Positions 36,227 through 47,947 of a stretch of DNA of 64,000 bases are shown here, piece after piece. The notes beneath the pieces are model-generated. The model was not told the origin of the DNA. It saw only the letters and a program-made list of their open reading frames with translations, and searched no databases. Every line of letters starts with the position of its first letter. Position 1 is the first letter of the stretch. A program made the translations under genes and the position numbers. The DNA comes from Comamonas testosteroni. Its GTDB lineage: Bacteria; Pseudomonadota; Gammaproteobacteria; Burkholderiales; Burkholderiaceae_C. Where the stretch lies: the NCBI RefSeq assembly GCF_014076415.1, contig NZ_CP043568.1:1364001-1428000 (forward strand). Direction: 5' to 3'.

Positions 36227-38365
36227 TCAGTTCGCGCTGTACTTCCAGGCGCTGATATGGGCCTGCGCCAGCCGCTCCATGAAGTCCTCGGCATCGGCCG
36301 CGCGCACCACGGTCACGCGCAGGCTGTCGTCATCGGTGGCCAGCTTGATCAGGGCCAGCTGGCGGCCGGCCAGATGTTCGGCCATGTTCTCCATGCCCGA
36401 TTCAACACCGTCAGCGGGCGTGTCCCATTGCCAGTCATCGGTGCCGGGCAGCCAGTGCGTGTTTGCAATGCCGTCGGCATCCTTCCAGTCAAAGCGGGCG
36501 AACTGACCGGCAACGGCCAGCAGATGCACCCAGTACAGGGTCAGCGCGTTTTCACCAGCGGGCAGATGCATGACATCGGGGTCACTCTCGTCATCTTCGT
36601 CCCGGCCCATGTCGTCAGGATCAGGTGCCGCCACGCAGTCGCGCCATTGCTGCAGCAGGTCTGCAGCCCGGCTTTCGTCGTTCAGGCAAAGAATGCGCGA
36701 TATGTCCTGCATCCAGGCCGGATCTTCGGCTTCCATCAGTTCTGCGCGGGTCATGGTCGTGGCTTCGGGGGCGTCGTCCCCCAGGCCCTTGAACATGCCG
36801 CGCAGCGCATTGCGGTAGTCCTCCCAGGTTTCCCCGGTGCGGGTGATGCTGAAATCCCGGATGGAGAACAGGACCAGCTCGGCCTCCGCTCCCTCGCCCA
36901 TAAAGGCGAGCAGTTCATTTTTCTTCGGGCTGCAGTTCAGCGGCGGGCACCAGATATCAGGGGCGGCCAGCAGCTTGCCTTTGGTGCTGAAGATGCGTGG
37001 CTCGCCTTTTTCGGTGATGGCCAGAAGCTTGCGGCCGGGAAATATCTTGGGGGGCGAGCTGCTGAAGCCGCGCTCTATGGTCTTGAACCGGCAGGGGATG
37101 ATTTCCTGGCCGCGGATGTCAATCACGCCTTCGAGAATGCGCAACTCCTGCTCGCCCTGCTCGTTGACAAAGGGTTCCCGGACGCAGGCGACGGCCAGGT
37201 CTGTCTTGGTGCTGAAGTCGTTGATGTGCTCATAGCGGCCCGCATCAAACAGTGGGTGGCCGTCGGGCTTGAGCAGCAACTGGCACGAGTTGCCGTACGG
37301 GCCTTTTTCGGCACGGATGAATTCGTCCTGTTCCTCGTTGTAGTCGATGCTGCCGAGTCCTTCGTGCAGCAGCGCGAGGCCGGGCAGGCTGCGCAGGTCC
37401 TGCATGTTTTCCTGCCCCGGTGATCGGCAGGCCATCACCTGGGGCGTGACGGCATAGGCGTCGCGATAGCCCGCAGAGGGCGATACCAGCCAGATGCCGT
37501 TCAAATCCTTGATGCCGGACCTTGCGCCTTCGCCAGGCGTGGTCTCGGGATAGTGCACGCTCAGATGCTCGCCGGAGACAAAAGTCATGCTCGCGCCTTC
37601 CACGGGGCGCTGCAGCCAGCGGCCATAGGGCGTGACCATGCCCACAGGCCAGTGGTCGCGCTCGGCCTCGTTTTGCGGTTTCAGGCCTGTGCGCGGGTGC
37701 AGCCTGGGCATGACGTAATAGCTTTCGGTCGCTTCGTCCCAGGCGCCATGGTGGCGCAGTTCGTAGTGATCGGCCAGCCAGGAGGGCCAGTCTTCTTCGC
37801 TTTGCTGCTCGATGACCTCGGTGCGGGCAATGACCGAGCCGCTCCACCATCCCAGATGGGATTGCGGCGCCCGCTTCAAGGCCTGCAGGGATTCGGGCAG
37901 CTCGGCGCCGCTGCAGCTCCATTGCCGGCATAGCTCGCGCTGGGCCTGCAAAAAGGTCGTGAACTCCGCTTCGTCAAAGTCATGCGGACATAGCGTCGCG
38001 CAGTCCAGCAGCAGCCACTGGCGCGCGCTGGTGCGGATGACACGGTCAATCTCCTGCCATTGCCTGCTGACAGAGCCTGGCCAGTGTGCCGGCAGTGGTT
38101 CCATCACGCCCCTGAGCCATTGCCAGCGGGCCTGAACCTGCTCCATGGGCGCGGCCAGGGCCGCGAGGCTTTGCTTGTCCTGGTAGGCGCTGCAGGGGAC
38201 CAGTTCGGGCAGATGCCGTGCATCGCCCAGCAGCACGCTGAACAGCAGCGGCGTGCTGCTGAACCATTCGGCCCAGCCGTCGCAACTGCCGCCGGGTTCT
38301 GCGGGCCACTCTGTATCAGGACTGGGGTGCTCGTCGTGGGCAAGCAGCAGGGCGTAGGCGGGCAT
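36227..38365 (-). CDS. Large WG-repeat-like protein of unknown function
   Basis: A protein of 712 residues without signal peptide or membrane segments. Residues about 330-460 contain WG-type beta repeats (GLGSIDYNEEQDEF, EGVIDIRGQEIIPCRFKTI). The N-terminal 200 residues are Trp-rich and helical-looking. The C-terminal third is acidic (DPDDMGRDEDDESDPD near 600) and ends in an alpha/beta-like segment. I do not recognise a named family for the whole protein. WG repeats occur in toxin- and phage-related proteins as well as in ordinary cytoplasmic ones. It is separated from dapA by about 290 bases, of which 36040-36110 is AT-rich. Confidence 0.75.
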   Translation of the reverse strand: MPAYALLLAHDEHPSPDTEWPAEPGGSCDGWAEWFSSTPLLFSVLLGDARHLPELVPCSAYQDKQSLAALAAPMEQVQARWQWLRGVMEPLPAHWPGSVSRQWQEIDRVIRTSARQWLLLDCATLCPHDFDEAEFTTFLQAQRELCRQWSCSGAELPESLQALKRAPQSHLGWWSGSVIARTEVIEQQSEEDWPSWLADHYELRHHGAWDEATESYYVMPRLHPRTGLKPQNEAERDHWPVGMVTPYGRWLQRPVEGASMTFVSGEHLSVHYPETTPGEGARSGIKDLNGIWLVSPSAGYRDAYAVTPQVMACRSPGQENMQDLRSLPGLALLHEGLGSIDYNEEQDEFIRAEKGPYGNSCQLLLKPDGHPLFDAGRYEHINDFSTKTDLAVACVREPFVNEQGEQELRILEGVIDIRGQEIIPCRFKTIERGFSSSPPKIFPGRKLLAITEKGEPRIFSTKGKLLAAPDIWCPPLNCSPKKNELLAFMGEGAEAELVLFSIRDFSITRTGETWEDYRNALRGMFKGLGDDAPEATTMTRAELMEAEDPAWMQDISRILCLNDESRAADLLQQWRDCVAAPDPDDMGRDEDDESDPDVMHLPAGENALTLYWVHLLAVAGQFARFDWKDADGIANTHWLPGTDDWQWDTPADGVESGMENMAEHLAGRQLALIKLATDDDSLRVTVVRAADAEDFMERLAQAHISAWKYSAN

Positions 38366-38400
38366 GGCAGTCGGGCGCAGGTGGATGCAGAAGAAGGGCG

Positions 38401-39003
38401 TCAGGCTTGCAGCAGTGCTGCTGGTGCGGCAGTTGCGGCCGCGTCATCGGGCCGGATGGCGGCAATGCGCTGCACCACGCGCGTGGGCTGCTCAAGCAGG
38501 CCGTGCTCGTAGGCGACGACGTTCCAGCCGGCGCAGACCTGCAGCAGCTCGCCGGGAGCCAGCAGGAAGTCCGGGCGCGAGGGCTTGCCATAGGCCTCGT
38601 TGCCCTGGGCAAAGGTTTCGTAGAGCAGCACGCCGCCGGGCTTGACGCTGTCCAGAATCAGCGGCCACAGCGGACGCCACAGATAGTTGGTGATGACCAC
38701 GCCGTCAAAGCTGCGGCCCGTCAGAGGCCAGGCGTTGTTTTCGATATCGGCGGTAATCGTCTCGGCGATATCCGCCACGGACCGGGTCGCCTCCGGTGCC
38801 TTGTCCACGCTGGTCAGAGTGTGGTTCAAGGCCGAGAAGAAACGCGTATGGCGACCCATGCCGCAGGCCAGGTCCAGCACCGAGCCCTGCGGGCGTACCA
38901 GATGGGCAAAGCGGGCAATCCAGGCGGAGGGCGCCTGCGCGCAGTGGCCGGCGGAAATCGCCGCAATGGTGGCGGGGGTGGGAGGCAGGGAGTTGCTTGT
39001 CAT
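38401..39003 (-). CDS. Class I SAM-dependent methyltransferase
   Basis: A protein of 200 residues from ATG 39003. Motif I is VLDLACGMGRHTRFF (about 42-56). Post-I and motif II regions are SVDKAPEA and FDGVVITNYLWRPLWP. The layout and the HGLLEQPTRVVQRIAAI tail resemble small TehB/tellurite-resistance-like methyltransferases. The substrate is unknown. It lies 35 bases upstream of the WG-repeat gene and 81 bases after the SDR gene on the same strand. Confidence 0.85.
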   Translation of the reverse strand: MTSNSLPPTPATIAAISAGHCAQAPSAWIARFAHLVRPQGSVLDLACGMGRHTRFFSALNHTLTSVDKAPEATRSVADIAETITADIENNAWPLTGRSFDGVVITNYLWRPLWPLILDSVKPGGVLLYETFAQGNEAYGKPSRPDFLLAPGELLQVCAGWNVVAYEHGLLEQPTRVVQRIAAIRPDDAAATAAPAALLQA

Positions 39004-39084
39004 CTTGCGAAAACTATAGCAGTGCCCGCAGCCCAATCCTTGCATGTCCTGTGCGTCGCTGCGTCGGCAGCAGCTCGCGTCGGC

Positions 39085-39897
39085 TCAGTGCGGCTTCACA
39101 TCGTCCTTGAGCGCGGCCAGGGCCATGTCTTCCACCATGCCCGGGGCGATCAGCTTGATGAAGCGACCCAGCTTACCCTTGCCGGTCATCACCACCTCGC
39201 GCTGGCGGCGTCTCATGCCGTCCAGTATGAGGCGCGCGCATTCGGCCACCGTCATCGCGCCGTCTTCCCTGAGGCCGCTGACGCCTGCGGCCTCGCCTCT
39301 GGCGTTGTAGCCGTGGTAGCGGATGCGCGTATCCACCACGCCGGGGTAGGCGGTGGTCACGCTCACGCCGGCGGGTTTGAGCTCGATGCGCAGGGCTTCG
39401 AAGAAGCCGGCCATGGCGAACTTGCTGGCGCTATAGGCCGTGCGGCCCGGCACGCCGATCAGACCGGCCAGCGAAGACACGGCGACGATGGAGCCCTGGC
39501 TGGCCTTGAGGTGCGGCAGCGCCGCATGGGTGCACCAGACGCTGCCCCAGAGGTTGATGCGCATCAACCTCTCATACCAGCCCAGGTCTTGTGCGCTGAC
39601 CTGTTCGAACAGGGCATGGGCCGAGACCCCGGCGTTGTTGATCAGGGCGTCCAGCCCGCCAAACTGCTGCACGGCGGCGTCGATTAGCGCGCGGCACTGG
39701 GCCTCTTCGCTCACATCGGTGGGAACTTCCAGCACCTGCGCCCCCAGGGCCTGGCATTGTTCTGCCACGGCTTGCAGATTGCCGGCATTGCGCGCGGCCA
39801 GCGTCAGCTGCAGCCGGCTGCCATGGGTTTGTGCCAGCTGGCGGGCCATTTCGGCGCCTATGCCGTCCGAGGCTCCGGTGATGATGATGCGGGCCAT
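39085..39897 (-). CDS. Short-chain dehydrogenase/reductase
   Basis: A protein of 270 residues. Cofactor motif TGASDGIGAEMARQLA (about 7-22), NNAG at about 88-91, catalytic Ser in SIVAVSSLAG and YSASK as YxxxK near 155. Layout is that of classical SDR enzymes with NAD(P)H. The C-terminal LAALKDDVKPH tail has no membrane anchor. The substrate is unknown. It is preceded by a small membrane-protein gene and an MFS gene on the same strand. Confidence 0.9.
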   Translation of the reverse strand: MARIIITGASDGIGAEMARQLAQTHGSRLQLTLAARNAGNLQAVAEQCQALGAQVLEVPTDVSEEAQCRALIDAAVQQFGGLDALINNAGVSAHALFEQVSAQDLGWYERLMRINLWGSVWCTHAALPHLKASQGSIVAVSSLAGLIGVPGRTAYSASKFAMAGFFEALRIELKPAGVSVTTAYPGVVDTRIRYHGYNARGEAAGVSGLREDGAMTVAECARLILDGMRRRQREVVMTGKGKLGRFIKLIAPGMVEDMALAALKDDVKPH

Positions 39898-39939
39898 GCT
39901 CTCTCCCGGCCATGCCGCCCGGGCGGCTTGCCCAAGAGC

Positions 39940-40071
39940 TCAGAAGCAGGCCCAGACCTGGTCTGCCAGTGTGAGCATGAATTCCGGTTGCAGATACAGG
40001 GCAAACACCGCCAGCAGCAGCACGAGCACGGCACACCAGATGGAGATGCGTTGCCAGAGTTTGAGCTGCAT
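39940..40071 (-). CDS. Small single-pass membrane protein (43 residues)
   Basis: ATG at 40071 is preceded by CCGGAGACACCACC, a good ribosome binding site. The product starts MQLKLWQRISIW, has one membrane segment (about residues 11-28, rich in Leu/Val) and ends LTLADQVWACF. It lies 16 bases after the MFS stop and 42 bases before the SDR stop side, on the same strand, which suggests translation with the transporter. Function unknown; it may be a small accessory subunit. Confidence 0.6.
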   Translation of the reverse strand: MQLKLWQRISIWCAVLVLLLAVFALYLQPEFMLTLADQVWACF

Positions 40072-40087
40072 GGTGGTGTCTCCGGTA

Positions 40088-41311
40088 TCAGGCGGCGCTG
40101 GGCGCGCGTCGCACAATGGCTGTCTCGCGCACGGGCAGGTTCACGACGGCGGCAAAAATGCCCAGGGCAATCGAGATGTACCAGACCATGTCGTAGTTGC
40201 CGTTGATATCGTAGAGATAGCCGCCCAGCCATACGCCCAGGAAGCTGCCGATCTGGTGGCTGAAGAAGACAAAGCCGCCCAGCATGGACAGATGCTGCAC
40301 GCCGAAGATCTGGGCGATGGTGGCATTGGTCAGCGGCACGGTGGACAGCCACAGAAAGCCCATGGCGGCGCAGAAGGCATAGACCGACCAGGGCGACAGC
40401 GGGGCCAGCAAAAAGGCCACGGTGGCCACCGAGCGCAGGCCGTAGATGCCCGACAGCAGATAGCGCTTGGGCAGCTTCTGGCCCAGATTGCCGGCCAGAT
40501 AGGTGCCGAAGATATTGAACAGGCCGACCAGGGCCAGCGAATAGCTGGCCACATGGGGCGCCATGCCGAAGTCCTTCAGATAGCTGGGCATGTGCACTCC
40601 GATGAACATGACCTGGAAGCCGCAGACAAAATAGCCCGCCATCAGCAGCAGAAAGCTGGGGTAGGTCCAGGCTTCCCTGAGCGCCTGGCCCACGGTCTGC
40701 TCGCGCTTGATGGGCGTGCTGCCGCCAAAGCCCGGCTCCCGCAGGCCAAAGGCCAGGGCGGCGATCAGCAGCGCGAACAGCGCCAGTATCAGCAAGGCAT
40801 TGGACCAGCCGAACTGCGCGATCAGCTTGCCCTCCACGGGCACCATGAAGAACTGGCCGAACGAGCCTGCCGCAGCGGCCACGCCCATGGCCCAGCTGCG
40901 CCGCGCCACAGGAATCTGCCGGCCCAGCACGCCGTAGATCACGGCATAGGTGGTGCCGGCCTGGGCCGCGCCGATCAGCACGCCGGCGGTCAGCAAAAAC
41001 ACGGTGGCATCGGGAGACAGCGCCATGCCGGCCAGGCCCAGCGCATAGAGGATGGAGCCGCCGATCAGCACCTTGAAGGCGCCGATGCGGTCGGCCAGCA
41101 TGCCGACGAAGATGCCCAGGATGCCCCAGGACAGGTTCTGCACGGCAATGGCCAGGGAAAAGTTCTCGCGCGTCCAGCCCATCTCCTGGGTGATGGGCTG
41201 CAGCCAGAGGCCGAAGCCGTGGCGTATGCCCATGGAGAGCGTGACGATGGCGCCACCGCACAGAAGAATCTGCGCCATGGACATGGGGGCTTGAGTTGTC
41301 TTTGTAGTCAT
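40088..41311 (-). CDS. MFS transporter (oxalate/formate antiporter-like or NarK-type fold)
   Basis: A protein of 407 residues from ATG 41311 with twelve hydrophobic segments. The loop 2-3 motif is GMLADRIGAFKVLIGGS, the family A-like signature. The start (ILLCGGAIVTLSMGIRHGFG, then LWLQPITQEMGW) is typical of monocarboxylate/YbfB-like MFS members. The substrate is unknown. A probable operon with the 43-residue membrane protein and the SDR gene follows. Confidence 0.87.
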   Translation of the reverse strand: MTTKTTQAPMSMAQILLCGGAIVTLSMGIRHGFGLWLQPITQEMGWTRENFSLAIAVQNLSWGILGIFVGMLADRIGAFKVLIGGSILYALGLAGMALSPDATVFLLTAGVLIGAAQAGTTYAVIYGVLGRQIPVARRSWAMGVAAAAGSFGQFFMVPVEGKLIAQFGWSNALLILALFALLIAALAFGLREPGFGGSTPIKREQTVGQALREAWTYPSFLLLMAGYFVCGFQVMFIGVHMPSYLKDFGMAPHVASYSLALVGLFNIFGTYLAGNLGQKLPKRYLLSGIYGLRSVATVAFLLAPLSPWSVYAFCAAMGFLWLSTVPLTNATIAQIFGVQHLSMLGGFVFFSHQIGSFLGVWLGGYLYDINGNYDMVWYISIALGIFAAVVNLPVRETAIVRRAPSAA

Positions 41312-41702
41312 GCCGTGTGTGCGAAAAAAGGCTTGGGGGCGGTCAGCACACCACTGTAACGAAACCCGCTGTTTTGCGCCTGCACAGCTCGTCACATGCG
41401 TGGCAGTCCGGCCTGCCAGAATGCGATGGCAGTGCCGGGTTGCCTGGATGCACAGCGAATCAGAAAAATAAAAAAAGTGAGCGTCTTGCGTAATATTTGT
41501 AAAGGATATAGGTAAAAAAACTATATGAAATATATGAATTACATGAGGTTAAAGCTATCTTTTTGATAGTCTTCTCTACGATAAAGATCCGGTAAAAACA
41601 CGTTGCCAAGACAGATGTTCGGGCTTTGTGCAAGAGTATTGGGAGTAAACAACTGTGAATTTATCCAGCTCTCATCTGGAGAGGCTACTACAATCCGCCC
41701 CC
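41312..41702. other. 391-base AT-rich divergent region between MFS gene and parE
   Basis: No gene. Bases 41459-41600 are strikingly AT-rich for this genome, with AAAAATAAAAAAAGTG, TAAAAAAACTATATGAAATA and GTTAAAGCTATCTTTTTGAT. TACAAT at 41689-41694 looks like a -10 and would place the start point at about the parE ATG. A GTG at 41655 (with GGGAG upstream) is an in-frame alternative start for parE. The AT-rich stretch may be a strong promoter region, a nucleoid-protein site or an insertion scar. Confidence 0.5.
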
Positions 41703-43673
<1,971 letters not shown>

Positions 43674-43729
43674 GCGGGGGCGTTGCCAACGCCTGCACTA
43701 GCGGCCACTACCGGCCGATGGAGCCAGCC

Positions 43730-44596
43730 ATGCACAAGCCAATGTTCGATGTCTCAACCAGCCAGCTGCCTGCGCGCGGCGGGTTCGCGGCTGTGCGTTT
43801 GCGACGTGCGATGGCGGCTGCCTTGCTGGTGGGCTCGGGCTGGCTGGCCCTGGCGCCGGCGGCACATGCCGATCTCTGGGCCTATGTCGACGAATTCGGC
43901 GTCACGCACTTTGCGGCCGAGGCGCTGGATGAGCGCTACAAGCTGTTCTTCAAGGGCGAGCTCTACGACAGCAGCCAGCCGGGCCTGCAGCTCAAGCAGG
44001 ACTCGGCGGCCGAGGGGCTCAACGCCCGCACCCGTATGCAGAGCTTTTTCGAGGTCTCGCCGCGCTACAAGAGCGTGAGGCCGCATCTGCAGAAGGCGGC
44101 CGAGAGAACCGGCGTGGACTACGACCTGATCAAGGCCGTGATCGCCGTGGAGTCCGGCTTCGATGCCCAGGCCGTTTCGCCCAAGGGCGCTGTCGGCCTG
44201 ATGCAGCTGATGCCGGGCACGGCCGAGCGCTTTGGCGTATCGGCCAGCAAAAAGCGCAGCATGCAGCAGCAACTGGCCGACCCGGCCGTGAACGTGCCTG
44301 CCGGCGCGCGTTACCTGAGCTATCTGATGGACTTGTTCCCGGGACGGCTCGATCTGGTGCTGGCCGCCTATAACGCGGGCGAAGGTGCGGTGCAGAAATT
44401 CGGCAAGGCCATTCCGCCCTACAAAGAAACAATGAATTACGTCAAGGCCGTCACCGGCATCTACGAGCAGCTGCAGGCAGCGCGGCCCCTGAGCGGGCGG
44501 CTGGCTGCGGCCAGCCCGGCTGGCCGCGGCGGCTCCCGCATACGCATGACTCTGCCGGGCGCAGCCTCTGCGGCTGCGGACGCGCAAATACCTTGA
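43730..44596 (+). CDS. Lytic transglycosylase with DUF4124-like N-terminus
   Basis: A protein of 288 residues from ATG 43730, with GGAG 6 bases upstream (ATG 43718 is also possible). The signal peptide ends near [10 protein letters not shown]. The N-terminal [19 protein letters not shown] is DUF4124-like. The catalytic domain has [20 protein letters not shown] followed by [15 protein letters not shown] (catalytic Glu in VES) and [11 protein letters not shown], as in Slt-type enzymes cleaving peptidoglycan glycan strands. A Ser/Arg/Ala-rich tail follows. Its placement between parE and parC is a gene-order feature, not a functional link I can prove. Confidence 0.9.
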   Translation: MHKPMFDVSTSQLPARGGFAAVRLRRAMAAALLVGSGWLALAPAAHADLWAYVDEFGVTHFAAEALDERYKLFFKGELYDSSQPGLQLKQDSAAEGLNARTRMQSFFEVSPRYKSVRPHLQKAAERTGVDYDLIKAVIAVESGFDAQAVSPKGAVGLMQLMPGTAERFGVSASKKRSMQQQLADPAVNVPAGARYLSYLMDLFPGRLDLVLAAYNAGEGAVQKFGKAIPPYKETMNYVKAVTGIYEQLQAARPLSGRLAAASPAGRGGSRIRMTLPGAASAAADAQIP

Positions 44597-44636
44597 GTCG
44601 CCGGATCGGCGCAATTTGGAAAATCACAAAGAATTC

Positions 44637-47027
44637 ATGAGCGATCAAACCACACTGGATTTGTCTCAACAAGCCGCTGGCGATGCACTGGACCTGGGTC
44701 AATACGCACAGCGCGCCTATCTCGAATACGCTTTATCGGTGGTCAAGGGCCGCGCCCTGCCGGATGTCAGCGATGGCCTCAAGCCCGTGCAGCGCCGCAT
44801 TCTCTATGCCATGGACCGCATGGGCCTGGGCTATAGCGGCCCGAACGGCAATACGGCGGCCAAGCCGGTCAAGAGCGCCCGTGTCGTCGGCGACGTGCTG
44901 GGCCGCTTTCACCCGCACGGCGACCAGTCGGCCTATGACGCACTGGTGCGCATGGCGCAGGACTTCAATCAGCGCTACCCGCTGGTCGACGGGCAGGGCA
45001 ACTTCGGCAGCCGCGACGGCGATGGTGCAGCGGCCATGCGTTACACCGAGGCACGTCTTTCCAAGATCACCGGCCTGCTGCTCGACGAAATCGATATGGG
45101 CACGGTGGACTTCGTGCCCAACTACGACGGCAGCACCCAGGAGCCCAAGCAGCTTCCGGCCCGCCTGCCGTTCTCGCTGCTCAATGGCGCCAGCGGTATT
45201 GCCGTGGGCCTGGCAACGGAAATCCCCAGCCACAATCTGCCCGAGGTGGCGGCAGCCTGCGTGGCCCTGATCAAGAAGCCTCAGCTGCCCGAGGAAGAGC
45301 TGCTGGCGCTGATTCCCGGCCCCGACTATCCGGGCGGAGGCCAGATCATTTCATCGAGCAGCGATATTGCCGATGCCTACCGCACGGGCCGCGGCAGTCT
45401 CAAGGTGCGTGCGCGCTGGAAGATCGAAGAGCTGGCACGCGGCCAGTGGCAGCTGGTGGTGACCGAGCTGCCGCCCGGCGTGTCGGCCCAGAAGGTGCTC
45501 GAAGAGATCGAGGACATCACCAATCCCAAGGTCAAGACCGGCAAGAAGGCGCTGAGCCAGGAGCAGACCCAGCTCAAGGCCAGCATGCTGGCCGTGCTGG
45601 ACTGCGTGCGTGACGAGTCGAGCAAGGATGCTCCGGTGCGCATCGTGTTCGAACCCAAGACCGGCAAGATTCCGCAGTCGGAGCTGATCACGGCGCTGCT
45701 GGCCCACACCAGCCTGGAGTCTTCGAGCTCGATCAATCTGACCAGCATTGGCCTCGACGGCCGCCCGGTGCAGAAGTCGCTGCGCCAGATGCTGGAGGAA
45801 TGGATTGCCTTCCGCTTCCAGACCGTGACGCGACGCAGCCGGCACCGGCTGGAAAAGGTGCTCGATCGCATCCACATTCTCGAAGGCCGCCAGGCCGTGC
45901 TGCTCAATATCGACAAGGTCATTGCCATCATCCGCGCCAGCGATGAACCCAAGCAGGCCCTGATCGATGCCTTCAATCTCTCCGAGCGTCAGGCCGAGGA
46001 CATTCTTGAAATCCGTCTGCGTCAGCTGGCGCGCCTGGAAGCCATCAAGATCGAGCAGGAGCTCAAGGAGCTGCGCAGCGAGCAGGGCAAGCTTGAGGAC
46101 ATCCTGGGCAGCGAGGCGACCATGCGCCGCCTGATCTGCAAGGAAATCGAAGCCGATGCCAAGACCTTTGGCGATGCCCGTCGCACGCTGATCCACGAGG
46201 AGAAAAAGGTGGTGGCCGAGGTCAAGGTGGTGGATGAGCCCACGACCGTGATCATTTCCGAAAAGGGCTGGGTGCGCACGCGTCAAGGCCATGGCGTGGA
46301 TGCGGGCACGCTGAGCTTCAAGGCAGGCGATAGTCTCTATGGCACGTTTGAGTGCCGCACCGTCGATCAGTTGCTGGCCTTTGGCAGCAATGGCCGGGTC
46401 TATTCGGTGCCGGTGTCGGCCCTGCCGGGCGGACGCGGCGACGGACAGCCCGTGACGACGATGATCGAGCTCGAAGCCGGTACCCAGCTGCTGTACTACT
46501 TTGCCGGCAGCGAAAGCACGCAGCTGCTGCTCTCGGGCTCGGGTGCCTATGGCTTCACGGCGACTGTGGGCGATATGGTCTCGCGCCAGAAGGCCGGCAA
46601 GGCCTTTGTCACGCTGGGCGAGGGCGAGACCCTGTGCGCACCTTCGGTGGTGCATGGCGTGCCCATGAATGCGCGTGCCGAATATGTGGAAGGCGGCGAG
46701 CAGGGGGCCGGTCTGCTCAACCCCGCCAGCCATGTGATCTGTGCCTCGGTGGGCGGGCGCATTCTGACCTTCGAGATCGCCGAGCTCAAGGCCATGCCCA
46801 AGGGCGGGCGCGGCCTGATGCTGATCAGCCTGGAAGACAAGGATCAGCTGGCCGGCGCGGCCGCCTATACGCGCAGCATCCGGCTGGATGGCGTTGGGCG
46901 TGGCGGCAAGGCACGTACCGAGACGCTGGAGATCCGCAGCCTCAACAATGCCCGCGGCAACCGCGGCCGCAAGGGCAAGGCCGCAGACCTGGGCTTCAAG
47001 CCCCAGGCGGTGACGCGCGTGGAATAA
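44637..47027 (+). CDS. parC: DNA topoisomerase IV subunit A
   Basis: A protein of 796 residues from ATG 44637 (TTG 44616 is in frame but lacks support). The breakage-reunion domain holds the catalytic Tyr at about Y136 ([11 protein letters not shown]). The quinolone-resistance region reads [14 protein letters not shown]. The ParC-type C-terminal beta-pinwheel blades ([35 protein letters not shown]) fill 525-780. It acts with ParE. It ends at a clear terminator. Confidence 0.96.
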   Translation: MSDQTTLDLSQQAAGDALDLGQYAQRAYLEYALSVVKGRALPDVSDGLKPVQRRILYAMDRMGLGYSGPNGNTAAKPVKSARVVGDVLGRFHPHGDQSAYDALVRMAQDFNQRYPLVDGQGNFGSRDGDGAAAMRYTEARLSKITGLLLDEIDMGTVDFVPNYDGSTQEPKQLPARLPFSLLNGASGIAVGLATEIPSHNLPEVAAACVALIKKPQLPEEELLALIPGPDYPGGGQIISSSSDIADAYRTGRGSLKVRARWKIEELARGQWQLVVTELPPGVSAQKVLEEIEDITNPKVKTGKKALSQEQTQLKASMLAVLDCVRDESSKDAPVRIVFEPKTGKIPQSELITALLAHTSLESSSSINLTSIGLDGRPVQKSLRQMLEEWIAFRFQTVTRRSRHRLEKVLDRIHILEGRQAVLLNIDKVIAIIRASDEPKQALIDAFNLSERQAEDILEIRLRQLARLEAIKIEQELKELRSEQGKLEDILGSEATMRRLICKEIEADAKTFGDARRTLIHEEKKVVAEVKVVDEPTTVIISEKGWVRTRQGHGVDAGTLSFKAGDSLYGTFECRTVDQLLAFGSNGRVYSVPVSALPGGRGDGQPVTTMIELEAGTQLLYYFAGSESTQLLLSGSGAYGFTATVGDMVSRQKAGKAFVTLGEGETLCAPSVVHGVPMNARAEYVEGGEQGAGLLNPASHVICASVGGRILTFEIAELKAMPKGGRGLMLISLEDKDQLAGAAAYTRSIRLDGVGRGGKARTETLEIRSLNNARGNRGRKGKAADLGFKPQAVTRVE

Positions 47028-47046
47028 GCCTCAGCGCTCAAACGAC

Positions 47047-47072
47047 AAAAGCCGTGTACTGCACGGCTTTTT
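47047..47072 (+). terminator. Rho-independent terminator after parC
   Basis: AAAAGCCGTG and CACGGCTTTT pair around TACTG, followed by TTC. It lies 20 bases after the parC stop codon and marks the right end of the core block. Confidence 0.92.
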
Positions 47073-47184
47073 CTTTGGTGAATCGGTGCCTGCCACGCAC
47101 CTCGCCGGTGTCGGATCGATGGCAAAGGATCAATTTGGTGCGTGGCCTGATGCTGTTTACGCAGCCATCAGCCTGGCTTCGAAC

Positions 47185-47402
47185 GGCGTTGTTGCATTGT
47201 GAGTCGCAAGACGTCACGAGATTTGAATGGAGCCATGCTGCGCGGTCTGTTTCTGAGGGGGCACACCTCGTGCCTAACCCCGTCTGTAGATGTGCAGTCT
47301 GTTCCTCGTTTCACGCGCCTGGATCGTCTTGGCAGACAGATCAGTCAAAAGTGACTGATCAGCGCTTGCATTGACGGAAAGTCCCTGTAATGCAACAACG
47401 CC
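47185..47402. repeat. 14-bp inverted repeats bounding a 218-base gene-free segment
   Basis: GGCGTTGTTGCATT at 47185-47198 and its exact reverse complement AATGCAACAACGCC at 47389-47402. No transposase frame lies between them. The end sequence resembles termini of IS5-like elements as I remember them, so this may be a MITE-like or internally deleted insertion sequence. It sits at the junction between the core block and the accessory block. The whole gene-free stretch 47073-47429 holds nothing else that I can name; direct repeats flanking the pair were not evident. Confidence 0.45.
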
Positions 47403-47429
47403 ATATCGGGGGCTATAAAGAGGAAAATC

Positions 47430-47928
47430 GAGAGCATCAGGCAAGGCTGGCGCAAAAGATGACCGGCGTAACTCTGAATATCATGGCTATGTCGATGAAG
47501 CGTCTGCGTCCGGTGGCATCGCGCTCGCGCAAGGAAGCCCGGATGTTGAGCGGGGTGCATGCCCGTCGATGCATCGACGGTGGGAAGGTCGGTCCTGATC
47601 GGTGGGGCGCTCCCGCAGCCCGTGAGCATGGTCATGCCGGTGGCCGCCTGCACGATGTGGTCGTCGGCCCCCAATCCGTAGCGTTCGAGCGCGCCGGGAT
47701 GCAGGCTGTCCAGCAGTACGTCAGCTTCGTGCCCAAGCGCCAACACCTTCGCTCAATCAGTGGCATCCCTGAGATCGACGTGGTGGCCTTCTTTGCAGGT
47801 GTTCAGCGCGAGGTAAAAGCCGGTCAGAGGGCCGACAATCCGCCCGTTATCGATCAAGCCTGGCGCGATACCAGCGTGGCCAGGCCGAGCCTGTCCCGGC
47901 AGGCAACCAGCCGGGGCGTCCATTCCAT
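47430..47928 (-). pseudogene. Decayed CaiB/BaiF CoA-transferase, N-terminal fragment
   Basis: ATG at 47928 has a good AGGAGG site and starts MEWTPRLVACRDRLG, but the frame ends after 24 codons. Other frames then continue the family pattern: GPLTGFYLALNTCKEGHHVD, then ADVLLDSLHPGALERYGLGA, then VQAATGMTMLTGCG, TDLPTVDASTGM and a frame-shifted RRFIDIAM. These segments align in order with the CaiB family (ENFRPG-like and DLR-like motifs). At least three frameshifts or stops are needed, and the C-terminal two thirds are missing. It starts 20 bases after the MFS gene stop, so it was once in that operon. Confidence 0.7.
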
Positions 47929-47947
47929 TAACGCCTCCTGCGTCTGC

